In this document: positions 20,317 to 28,242 of the stretch, in pieces | Numbering within the stretch: the first letter of the stretch is position 1 | Layout: each line of letters begins with the position of its first letter | NCBI GenBank assembly: GCA_019721075.1 | Contig: JAHEAD010000003.1 | Coordinates: 62,001 to 126,000 of the forward strand | Direction: 5' to 3' | Source: Candidatus Sysuiplasma jiujiangense | GTDB taxonomy: Archaea > Thermoplasmatota > Thermoplasmata > Sysuiplasmatales > Sysuiplasmataceae | DNA length: 64,000 bases | Made by a program: the position numbers and the translations under genes | Notes under the pieces: model-generated | Seen by the model: the letters and a program-made list of their open reading frames with translations, nothing else | Databases searched by the model: none | Told to the model about the DNA's origin: nothing

Positions 20317-22041
20317 ATGGTAAGCGCGGAAGAGCAGAAACAGCAGGAAGAGGAACAGCAGAAAAGACACATGGGAATGAAATCCAGATACATCCGTTTC
20401 CTGAATTCCCTCGGAAACAAGCCCGTGCGTGTCAGGATAACCGAGGAAGAATTTAAGGAAGGACGCAACGAGAAAATAACCCCGGTTCCGCTGATTAACG
20501 AGAAGACGGTGGAAGAGGTGGAGCTCATACCTCTGAAGGAGCCCTATTCTTACGCACGCATAAAGTACGACACCATACCGAATGAATACATATACGAGCT
20601 CATAGAACCCCCGCTATCCCTGGATGAGCGCAGCGTACTGACTAAACTGAAGGAAGCGCTGGTCTCGACGCTCAACTTGTCCGAACAGGATGAAAAGGAG
20701 GAGAGGGAAAAGGTTCTCAAAAAGGCAACCCTTGAAGTAATGCGTGCCCTCGATATTTCACTCAACCCCATATCAATGGAGAGAATATTCTATTACCTGA
20801 GCAGGGATTTGGTCGGACTGGGCACAATAGAGGGCGTTATGCTCGACAGCAACGTGGAGGACGTTTCCTGCGACGGCGTCAACATACCGCTGTTCATTTT
20901 CCACAGGAAATACGGCTCAATAAAGTCGAACATCAGATTTGAGAAGGAGACCGACCTCGATGCATTTGTTGTCTGGCTTGCACAGCGCTCTGGGAAGACC
21001 ATATCGGTGGCAAACCCGATGCTGGACGCCACGCTTCCAGACGGCTCAAGGCTGAATGCGACACTGGGAAAGCATGTTACAAAGAAGGGCTCCTCGTTTA
21101 CAATCAGGCGGTTCAAGGACGACCCGTTCACACCGATAGACCTCGTTCGCTTCAAGACAATGAGCATCGAGATGATGGCCTATCTCTGGCTCTGTATAGA
21201 ATATGGCAGCTCGATGATGGTCTGCGGAGGTACAGCAAGCGGCAAGACCACTACACTCAATGCTGTTCTGCTCTTCATACCGCCGCAGATGAAGATAATA
21301 AGCATCGAGGACACCAGGGAGCTTAACCTTCCGCACGAGAACTGGATTGCATCCGTGACAAGGGAAGGTTTTGGCGGCAAGTCTTCAGGCCAGATGGCCG
21401 GAGCTGTTGACATGTTCGACCTGCTGACCGCAGCAATGAGACAGAGACCCCAGTACCTGATGGTGGGAGAAGTCAGGGGCAAGGAGGCGTATGTGGTGTT
21501 TCAGGCAATGGCCACAGGCACAATAGCCTATTCGACATTCCATGCCGACGATCTGAGTGCAATGATACACAGGATGGAAAGTGAGCCGATAAATCTCCCG
21601 AGGTCACTCATGACGGCACTGAACATAATGCTCCTCCAGGGGCAGGTGAAGGTCGGCACCAAGATGACAAGAAGGGTCAAGTCGCTCACCGAGATCGTCG
21701 GTCTTGATCCGGAAACAAACGAGATCATATACAACTCGGTGTTTAACTGGAATCCGGCCGATGACCGCTTCCACTTCTCAGGGCACAGCTACATATTTGA
21801 AAAGATAAGATTGTCCAGAGGATGGTCCCCGAGGCAGATGGAGAACGAGATGCGCAGAAGGGTTCTCGTCCTCGAATACATGAGGAAGAAGAACTACAAC
21901 AACTACAAGAAGGTCGCATCCCTGATATCTGCATACTACAGGGACCCCGACAGGACAACAGAAATGATTGAGAAGGAATTGACTGATGTGGGCCAGCCGG
22001 GCGGCCAGGGACAGCCCGGGCAGCCCACAACAAAGGCATAG
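20317..22041 (+). CDS. Type IV pilus/Tad-type secretion ATPase, paralogue 2
   Basis: This is a 574-residue second motor ATPase of the same family as 16597-18330. The core has Walker A GGTASGKTT (about 304-312), the Asp-box region IEDTRELNLPHENW (about 329-342), Walker B YLMVGEVRGKEA (about 380-391) and the His box GTIAYSTFHAD (about 402-412). The N-terminus is Gln/Glu-rich and highly charged, and the C-terminus ends in a Gly/Pro/Gln tail (QPGGQGQPGQPTT). It is 3 bp downstream of platform protein 2. Two complete, divergent ATPases in one archaeal pilus operon could mean separate extension and retraction motors or a mixed hexamer. Neither can be proved from sequence. Confidence 0.92.
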   Translation: MVSAEEQKQQEEEQQKRHMGMKSRYIRFLNSLGNKPVRVRITEEEFKEGRNEKITPVPLINEKTVEEVELIPLKEPYSYARIKYDTIPNEYIYELIEPPLSLDERSVLTKLKEALVSTLNLSEQDEKEEREKVLKKATLEVMRALDISLNPISMERIFYYLSRDLVGLGTIEGVMLDSNVEDVSCDGVNIPLFIFHRKYGSIKSNIRFEKETDLDAFVVWLAQRSGKTISVANPMLDATLPDGSRLNATLGKHVTKKGSSFTIRRFKDDPFTPIDLVRFKTMSIEMMAYLWLCIEYGSSMMVCGGTASGKTTTLNAVLLFIPPQMKIISIEDTRELNLPHENWIASVTREGFGGKSSGQMAGAVDMFDLLTAAMRQRPQYLMVGEVRGKEAYVVFQAMATGTIAYSTFHADDLSAMIHRMESEPINLPRSLMTALNIMLLQGQVKVGTKMTRRVKSLTEIVGLDPETNEIIYNSVFNWNPADDRFHFSGHSYIFEKIRLSRGWSPRQMENEMRRRVLVLEYMRKKNYNNYKKVASLISAYYRDPDRTTEMIEKELTDVGQPGGQGQPGQPTTKA

Positions 22042-22143
22042 ATTGTATTTTGTAATCTGCAAGAGTGAATATGACCTGAACATCAGTTTCCATTCTCTGA
22101 ACAATGCTGAAATATCAGGCGCGGCTATCCCGGAATTGATAAA

Positions 22144-22425
22144 ATGCTGACAGTAGGGCTCTATTACGACGTCGTGCCGGGAAAGGAAAATGATTTTGAA
22201 AGCTACTTCAACCTGGTCGTCGCGGAAATCAAGAAAAAGAAAGGTTTCGTTTCCGCTCTTCTTTACAAACGGGTGGATAAACCGGGCAGCTATCTCATTT
22301 ATTCGGAATGGAAGGACAGAGAATCGTTTGAAGAATTCATCAAGTCAAGAGACTTCAGCAGCGCAAAGGAAGGCGGATCCGATATGCTCGCCGGAAGACC
22401 ATCTCACAAGATTTACAACGCCTGA
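22144..22425 (+). CDS. ABM (antibiotic biosynthesis monooxygenase-like) domain protein
   Basis: This is a 93-residue protein that fills a single dimeric alpha/beta-barrel ABM domain. The pattern is typical: a first strand with VGLYYDVVPGKENDFESYF, a helix, then GFVSALLYKRVDKPGSYLIYSEWKDRESFEEFIKS, ending in GRPSHKIYNA. Members include small monooxygenases and haem-degrading enzymes, but many are of unknown function, and no haem-binding His/Asn set is evident here. It is about 100 bp after the pilus operon and could be cotranscribed, though the gap holds an AT-rich stretch that may be its own promoter. Confidence 0.8.
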   Translation: MLTVGLYYDVVPGKENDFESYFNLVVAEIKKKKGFVSALLYKRVDKPGSYLIYSEWKDRESFEEFIKSRDFSSAKEGGSDMLAGRPSHKIYNA

Positions 22426-22992
22426 TGAGGAAGCCGTCGCATCATGTGTTCATAAAGTCGAAAACGTTGCCCTTTTCGTGCCTATATTCTTGTTTTTCGG
22501 GAATGACCAGCCTCCATGATGAAGAGTCCAGATGGAAGGGGGATGGTTGTGGCGGATTTTCTCATTTTCATTGTTCTGCCTCCTTCTCCTTCAACTCGAT
22601 GAACTCACCTGACGTCAACGTCACATGGCGAGGGAAGAGGAACGCATTTATCCGTTGTAACCGAGGTTCTACAATGTGAATTGCCTCCCTGGTGAAATGA
22701 TGATTTTGCGTTGGTAATTTCGATTTATCGTGCATGTGTGTATTGAGTATACGAAACACAATAAATCTACCATTGTTTCTCCGGAAAAGCATTCTTGATG
22801 GGGGCTAATTACACCATTGAAGAAACGTACAGAACAGAGCGCATAATGCTGCAGAGAACGTTCAGACAGCGGAACAACTAAGCGACGACAAGGCCAGCAG
22901 GCAATTGTTGGTTTAGAGCCTCCAATTTCATCAGGATGAAAGTTCCCAGTATCCACCCTATTGAGACAAGTTTTACTCCGACAAAAATGACA
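22426..22992. other. Gene-poor stretch, no supported gene
   Basis: There is no ORF of recognisable family on either strand. A short minus-strand frame (22568-22792) reads well near its end (VTLTSGEFIELKEKEAEQ), but it has no clear start signal or relative. The base use is more AT-rich than the neighbouring pilus operon. The stretch ends in a transposase relic. Confidence 0.6.
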
Positions 22993-23261
22993 AAAATTGA
23001 AATGTCATTTCCAAATTAAGATCATCGCTCGATGTCAGGCCTGTCGGTTACAGGCCTTGTGACAGGATTGCTGAACACATATGGATCTGCGTGCTTGCGT
23101 ATCTCATCGAACGCATTGCCGAGATCGATGTGAAGACAATGCACGAACGTAATAGCCCGGACAGGCAGCTGCCAGCAATAAGTGCTGAAAGCGTCTTCAG
23201 TTCATTCGGCAACATAGTTCTCAGCGAACATGCGGTGAAGGATGATTCGGCACGCAGGTGA
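22993..23261 (+). pseudogene. Relic of an IS4/IS1634-type transposase C-terminus
   Basis: The plus strand encodes KIEMSF, a frameshift in the CCAAATTAAGA region, then LRSSLDVRPVGYRP and DRIAEHIWICVLAYLIERIA, followed by SAESVFSSFGNIVLSEHAV before a stop. This matches the C-terminal signature of IS4/IS1634-type DDE transposases: the Y-IE-x-FR-x-LK-S-L-x-(V/I)RPV-(Y/F)H motif, RI-x-(A/G)HI-x-(I/V)CFLA, and a late S-A-x-x-(V/A)-L segment. The catalytic N-terminal and central regions are missing, no flanking terminal repeats were found, and at least one frameshift is present. It is therefore an old remnant. Confidence 0.6.
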
Positions 23262-23620
23262 TTCACCGCAACACAGCGCACAGGATGGCAGACCGCACTC
23301 GCAGAGTCGCGGGACATCGGAGAGAAGGTGTTTACGGAAGAGAAGAATGTTCAGTTTGTCTAAACAGACTTCTCTTCTCGATTACCACTACAAACGAAAG
23401 TGAAATTCCCGAACAATCACGCAAAAAATCCTGTCGAACTTGGGTAATAAAAGTCGATAACACATGCCAGCAGTTGAGAGATGCAAAGTCTTTCACGAAA
23501 GAGGCAAGAAGGATGGATGTTCTCTGTCGAGAATGTCATATCCATTCCTTTTGCGAGAAGTCAGGTTAAACGAGTCTCACGAAAGTGCAGTTCACAAATT
23601 GACACCATGATAGACTTCAT
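23262..23620. other. Gene-poor stretch after the transposase relic
   Basis: A 103-codon plus-strand frame (23258-23569) exists, but its composition (many Arg, Cys, His and Ser) does not resemble the genes around it and no family is recognised. No terminal inverted repeat or RNA gene was identified. It is probably decayed insertion DNA. Confidence 0.5.
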
Positions 23621-25561
23621 TCAGTACCAGTAAATTCCAGTGAAAGGAAGCGATTGCCCATATGGTATCCCAGTTGTTGTCAGAGTTGTAGGTGGAGTTT
23701 CCGCCGGCCATTGATACCCGAAAAGTATCAGGAAATCAGCAGATACCGCTGGCGTGCCTACACCACTTGACCCGCTACCAAATGCGCCGGTTATAAAAGG
23801 ACCGCCAGTTGATGTTGGCGGTGGAATCGATGGTTTGGTGCCTAATGATGATTCGGATATTCCAAAACTCACGTTTACTGAAACGGCAACCCCTCCAATC
23901 GCTGCTGGAAGGAGTATATAATTTGACGGATTATAGGAGGAAGGACTCCCAAGAGCAGGATAAGTAGCACTGCTTTGACTTACTGTGGTCTGATGGTATC
24001 CAGGCGTGCCGGATGAGTTGACGAACCATTCAGTGGCTCCTGCAGATTCGTTCATTACTATGAATGACATATCAGCATAGAATTTATTGGGCGTGGAAAA
24101 ACTGAAAAACACAAAAGCAATTTGGGAGAAACCATCAAGGTAGATATCATGCGAAGTCGTCACACTTCCAGACCAGTTGTGATTTTCAAGGACGAGATTG
24201 AAATAAACGCCTGCGCTTGATTTATGCGGAGTAGATGAATATATCACATCACTGGTAGGTATGCTATATCCGGAATTATAACTCGGATTTGCGCCTGTAC
24301 TCATGTTTCTCCAGCTGAACTGTGAAAAGCTCATGCTTGTATCTCCAAGATATTTCGATGGGTAAGACTGATTCAATAAGGAGCTCGAATTGAGGGATTG
24401 AAGCACCACCAACTCCACAGTGAAGTAAGCTTTATTGCCACTCGAATCGGTCGCTGTTATCAGGAATGGTTCCACGCCAGAAGCTGAGGAGTTTACTTTA
24501 CCGGACAGGGTGTATATTCCAGGATAGTCCGTGGTATTCATTGGTTTTGGAGAACCGCTGACGGATATGTTCGTCAATGACGGACTGAGAGCCCTCACTG
24601 TAATGCTTCCAACACCTTTGCCGTTATTAAGAGGATCAAATGCCAGTTGATTATTGTCAACAACATACGCGGTTATGCTGAACTTACCTCCCATTGTCGT
24701 CGGGGTTGTCGGATTCGGGTTAATGCTCGCGGTTACAATATTAGGACCTGTGTTTTCCACTGACACCATAAAAGTGTAATTGGAGGATGTATGAGAGTTC
24801 CCGACTGTGTCATTGACAGTTACCGTCACCGGATAAGAACTGCCCACCTGGACCATGGTTGCATTCACACGAAAGGATGTTGTATTATAGAGACCACCCG
24901 AAGAGCCTGCTGTGAGCATTGGCATCCACTTTGCCTTGCTGGAGTCATTGAGAAGACTTACGTTCGCGGTAACAGTGATCGCATGGTTGCTTCCATATAT
25001 ACTTGCATACACAGTGATGTTGCTTCCAGGACTTACCGGATTGGGCAAAGCCCAGGCGCTCTGAATTACTGGCCGAACATGTGAAGGTTTTCCTTGAAGA
25101 ACAGAGCTCCAGACAAGATAGTTATTGGCCTTGTCAATAATTGATACCATTACAACGCTTGTGCTCGTAACGGCTAAAGATCCGGTCAGATTTACTCCCC
25201 ACAGTATATCTATTGTCCATCGGACAGAATTCCAATGTGAGAAATTCTGGCCATATCCCTCATCCAGGGAAAAAACAGATGTGTTCTGGTTCACCTGCAC
25301 AACAACGGCCGTAAGGGAGCTTGTGAGTGCCTGGCCCCCTTCATGCGTAATGTTCAGATAAGTGGGAGAGGTGGTGTTAGACAGTGTAGCATTGAAGTCG
25401 GCATAGGTCTGGGCATTCGGCGTCGGAAAGGCATTCACATAGAGGAATATTGTCGAAAACAGGGTTACCGTTATTCCCAGTATCAGTATGTCGCCAATGA
25501 TTTCAGAAACGCCCGAGTCCTTCCTTCCCTTCCTTGAAGTACTCTTCCTCGAATTAATCAT
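23621..25561 (-). CDS. Large pilin-like surface protein
   Basis: This is a 646-residue secreted protein. The basic N-terminus (SRKSTSRKGRKDSG) is followed by VSEIIGDILILGITVTLFST (about 18-37), which fits the archaeal pilin N-terminal domain and a class III signal peptide. The rest is Ser/Thr/Asn-rich and beta-sandwich-like, with an Ig-like stretch near residues 190-300 and repeated Pro/Thr patches (NPNPTTPTTMG). ATG 25561 is preferred to the in-frame GTG at 25573. Base use is more AT-rich than in the pilus operon. It lies next to the transposase relic and on the opposite strand from the operon. It may be a filament or surface subunit exported by that apparatus; this is inference. Confidence 0.7.
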   Translation of the reverse strand: MINSRKSTSRKGRKDSGVSEIIGDILILGITVTLFSTIFLYVNAFPTPNAQTYADFNATLSNTTSPTYLNITHEGGQALTSSLTAVVVQVNQNTSVFSLDEGYGQNFSHWNSVRWTIDILWGVNLTGSLAVTSTSVVMVSIIDKANNYLVWSSVLQGKPSHVRPVIQSAWALPNPVSPGSNITVYASIYGSNHAITVTANVSLLNDSSKAKWMPMLTAGSSGGLYNTTSFRVNATMVQVGSSYPVTVTVNDTVGNSHTSSNYTFMVSVENTGPNIVTASINPNPTTPTTMGGKFSITAYVVDNNQLAFDPLNNGKGVGSITVRALSPSLTNISVSGSPKPMNTTDYPGIYTLSGKVNSSASGVEPFLITATDSSGNKAYFTVELVVLQSLNSSSLLNQSYPSKYLGDTSMSFSQFSWRNMSTGANPSYNSGYSIPTSDVIYSSTPHKSSAGVYFNLVLENHNWSGSVTTSHDIYLDGFSQIAFVFFSFSTPNKFYADMSFIVMNESAGATEWFVNSSGTPGYHQTTVSQSSATYPALGSPSSYNPSNYILLPAAIGGVAVSVNVSFGISESSLGTKPSIPPPTSTGGPFITGAFGSGSSGVGTPAVSADFLILFGYQWPAETPPTTLTTTGIPYGQSLPFTGIYWY

Positions 25562-25740
25562 GAAACTCAACACCGGTCTGGTTACAATTACCCTCAGAAC
25601 TGAATATAAAACAGAGCGACATGAGTTTCATAGTTTGATAACATCGGCTGGCATCGGCTGAGGCAACGGTCTGGCCGGTTAAACAGTTTCAATGCATGCA
25701 ATGTAACGAATATCGTAATTTCCTGTCTGCGGCATAATCG

Positions 25741-25751
25741 ACTTTATAAAC
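25741..25751 (+). promoter_or_regulatory. TATA box ahead of the phosphate-uptake operon
   Basis: ACTTTATAAAC lies 57 bp before ATG 25808, giving a predicted leader of about 35 bases. It is in the divergent gap between the pilin-like gene and the DUF47 gene. Confidence 0.5.
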
Positions 25752-25807
25752 TTCACCAGTGTAAGGGCATTTTCACTCAGCTTTGAAAAATTGAACAGGG
25801 CGGACCG

Positions 25808-26482
25808 ATGAACTTACGCGATTTGAAGGGAATGCTCATAATAGGCGAAAGAAAGGTGTTCGGAGAGGTGGCAGAGATCATAGACACTGCCAGGGAAGCG
25901 GACAGCATAATAACCGCCATGTTCGTCAATCCCCGCGGAGATTCGATACAGCAGGAAAATGAGAAGATAAGGCTTCTCGAGAAGAAGTCGGACAATTTGA
26001 GTTTCCGTATTAAAAACGAAATAACAAACGGTGCAATAAGCTCCAACATTATCGACAATCTCCTTGAATGCGTGGAGATGGCCGACAGCGTGATGGACGA
26101 CTTCTACTACATCAGCAGGGAAATGAACCGCATGAGAACGGTTGATACCCAGAAAGAAGACGGCAAACTTTCAGTTTTCAACGAAATGGCCCTCTCGATG
26201 ATGAAACTTGCAGATCAGGCTATGGAACTGCTGACAAGGATGCTGAAGTCAAAGGACATAGGCGAAATGAAGGAGGACAGGAAGAGCATCGAGAAACTTG
26301 AGGAAGACGGCGACAACATAAAGGATGCGGCATTTGACAAACTTTACAGCATTGCCGCGGAGATCAATTTCCTCCAGTTCAACCACGTAAGCAACATGAT
26401 ACACAAAATTGATGACATACTGGACGGCTGCGAGGATGTCTCCGACCTGGTGCTGGCAATAGCGACATCGATCTCGAAGTGA
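25808..26482 (+). CDS. DUF47 family protein (PhoU-like, partner of phosphate permease)
   Basis: This is a 224-residue all-helical cytoplasmic protein of the DUF47/PhoU-like family. The pattern of long amphipathic helices with acidic metal-binding motifs is visible: EADSIITAMFVNPRGDSI, EDGDNIKDAAFDKL (about 162-175), and the closing DDILDGCEDVSDLVLAIATS. The family is usually encoded directly before a PiT-type phosphate permease and is thought to modulate it. That is the case here: the permease starts inside this gene's stop codon. Regulation by phosphate is plausible, but no specific site was identified. Confidence 0.9.
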   Translation: MNLRDLKGMLIIGERKVFGEVAEIIDTAREADSIITAMFVNPRGDSIQQENEKIRLLEKKSDNLSFRIKNEITNGAISSNIIDNLLECVEMADSVMDDFYYISREMNRMRTVDTQKEDGKLSVFNEMALSMMKLADQAMELLTRMLKSKDIGEMKEDRKSIEKLEEDGDNIKDAAFDKLYSIAAEINFLQFNHVSNMIHKIDDILDGCEDVSDLVLAIATSISK

Positions 26483-27387
26483 TGCAGACGTTCTACATTA
26501 CCACGGCAATCGCGCTGCTGGCAGCAGTCTCGCTTGTGGCGGGAAACAACCTGAGCGCCTGCGTGGGCACAACAATCGGGTCAGGCATCCTGGGCAGGAA
26601 ATCAGGAATTGCGCTCGGAACACTGGGATACATTCTGGGCCTGCTGATACAGGGCTCATATCTGGAAAAGGCTGCCTCAAGGCTTCTGCCGTTCCCGACT
26701 CCCGCAATTGTGACGGAAGCCCTCGCGGTCACAGTCATTGTTTTCCTGATAGGTCATTTTCTGAAGGCGCCACTGTCCCTGACTATGTCCCTGGTCGGAC
26801 TGATGGCCGGCATTTCATATGCACACCACCAGTCGATAGACCTCCATTACTTCGGGGAAGTTGCGGCAATGTGGGTTGTGGCTCCGCTGGTTGCGCTAGT
26901 TTCCGCATTCATTCTGACGAAGGCTGTAAACAGATCCGATCCGCGGGACATCTGGAATCGTGTGGCCGTTTACAAAGTCATGCTCATCGCAGCCTCCTTC
27001 TTCGCCTCCTATGTTCTCGGCGCAAACACCATTGGCCTAATGGTTTCCGTTGCCGGCTACAGTCTGCCAAACCTCATTGTCGCGATAGCTGCAATTGTAA
27101 TCGGCACCGTCCTCCTCAGCTCCAGGGAACTCAGGCGTGTCGGTCATGAACTCTTTTCTCTGCGATACTCGAATGCACTCATCACGCTTGCGAATTCCAT
27201 ACTGCTTGTTGAACTTGCCACGCTGTTCGGCATACCGCTCTCCAGCACGCAGACACTGTCCGCAGGTCTCTTTGGCTCCGGTCTTTCATATAAGCAGAGA
27301 TACATTTCGATGAAGCCCTTTGCAGTCATCGTGCTGGGATGGATCATTGCTCCTGCTGCGAGTTTTCTGGCCGGATACTTGATATAA
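26482..27387 (+). CDS. PiT-family inorganic phosphate permease
   Basis: This is a 301-residue membrane transporter of the PHO4/PiT family, which takes up phosphate with H+ or Na+. It is almost entirely hydrophobic with about 8-10 membrane segments. The duplicated PiT signature is visible as AGNNLSACVGTTIGSGILGRKSGIALG near the N-terminus and GIPLSSTQTLSAGLFGSGLSY near the C-terminus. The ATG overlaps the DUF47 stop (TGATG); a GTG one codon upstream is the alternative. A Gly/Ala-rich repeat of the two halves is expected in the family. It works with the upstream DUF47 protein. Confidence 0.93.
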   Translation: MQTFYITTAIALLAAVSLVAGNNLSACVGTTIGSGILGRKSGIALGTLGYILGLLIQGSYLEKAASRLLPFPTPAIVTEALAVTVIVFLIGHFLKAPLSLTMSLVGLMAGISYAHHQSIDLHYFGEVAAMWVVAPLVALVSAFILTKAVNRSDPRDIWNRVAVYKVMLIAASFFASYVLGANTIGLMVSVAGYSLPNLIVAIAAIVIGTVLLSSRELRRVGHELFSLRYSNALITLANSILLVELATLFGIPLSSTQTLSAGLFGSGLSYKQRYISMKPFAVIVLGWIIAPAASFLAGYLI

Positions 27388-27413
27388 GCGGAGGACTGTG
27401 TAAAGATTTTGAA

Positions 27414-27428
27414 AATAGTTAAACTATT
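27414..27428 (+). promoter_or_regulatory. Perfect palindrome next to the TATA box of the HTH regulator gene
   Basis: AATAGTT-A-AACTATT is a perfect 7+1+7 inverted repeat. It ends a few bases before a TATA element (CTTATAAAA, 27432-27440) and about 50 bp before the regulator's ATG. Its position overlaps the BRE/TATA region, where a bound repressor would block TFB/TBP. Autoregulation by the encoded HTH protein is a natural inference. Confidence 0.55.
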
Positions 27429-27477
27429 AAGCTTATAAAAGATAGGGCTCCCGCCGTAACTGTGCCAAAGGAGAGAA

Positions 27478-28170
27478 ATGATGCCCGGAAGAAAACATTA
27501 CGAGATTGACAACGAGCTGGTCAGGACAGATCTGATGGACAAGGCCAGCCATTCAACACGCAATGCGATTATCGCCATAGTGAAGCAGAACGGAGAGACG
27601 AGCATGAAAAACGTAGCCGCATCACTGGGCATCAGCAAAATGGCGGTGAGCAAGCATCTTTCAAATCTGGAGAGAGACAGGCTTGTCCAGAAACGGGTAA
27701 TGAGGTCAGGTGTCGGCAGGCCGGAGTACAGATATTCACTGACGCCCAGCGCACACTATCTTTTCCCTACATCGTACCCGTACATTGCGTTGTCGGCACT
27801 GTCATTTATAGAGGAAAAGGTGGGAAAGGAGGGCATCACGGAGTTCTTTGAAAGGAGGAAGAACGAACTCCAGGAAAGATATTCGGCCAGGCTTTCAGGC
27901 CTGTCGTTCGAAGACAGGGTGAAGGAACTTGCACGGATAAGGGAGGAGGAAGGTTTCCTTGCAGAATCCGGGAAGCTCGATGACGGGACAGATGTGCTCG
28001 CAGAACACAACTGCCCCCTAATGCAGGTCGCATCAAAATACGGCGCGGCGTGCACAAAGGAACTGGAGCTCTTCAGGGCTCTTCTCGGAGACAGTGTTGA
28101 GCGGACTCACTGGATGGTTGAAGGAAAACACATGTGCCGCTATCTGATCAGACCGAAGAAGACAGAATGA
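27478..28170 (+). CDS. Winged-helix transcription regulator with a SufR-like cysteine cluster
   Basis: This is a 230-residue DNA-binding protein. An ArsR/MarR-like winged helix lies at about 20-95 (TRNAIIAIVKQNGETSMKNV, then ISKMAVSKHLSNL and a wing KRVMRSGVGRPEY). The C-terminal domain has cysteines spaced C-x12-C-x27-C (HNCPL..GAAC..HMCRY). The first spacing equals that of the iron-sulfur regulator SufR, and the overall pattern matches the COG2345 group of predicted Fe-S or thiol-responsive regulators. AAAGGAGAG ahead of tandem ATGs (27478/27481) is a good ribosome site. A perfect palindrome sits at its promoter. Its targets are unknown; the adjacent M20 gene has its own start region. Confidence 0.85.
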   Translation: MMPGRKHYEIDNELVRTDLMDKASHSTRNAIIAIVKQNGETSMKNVAASLGISKMAVSKHLSNLERDRLVQKRVMRSGVGRPEYRYSLTPSAHYLFPTSYPYIALSALSFIEEKVGKEGITEFFERRKNELQERYSARLSGLSFEDRVKELARIREEEGFLAESGKLDDGTDVLAEHNCPLMQVASKYGAACTKELELFRALLGDSVERTHWMVEGKHMCRYLIRPKKTE

Positions 28171-28242
28171 AGCATTTCTTTGTGCCGGATATTGTGCGGC
28201 ATGAATTCATGATAAATATGATCTCAGGCATGCGGTTTCACT

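Noticed and set aside
22568-22792. 74-codon minus-strand frame in the gene-poor region
   Set aside because: Its end reads plausibly, but there is no ribosome site, no family and no conserved neighbour, so it was not called as a gene.
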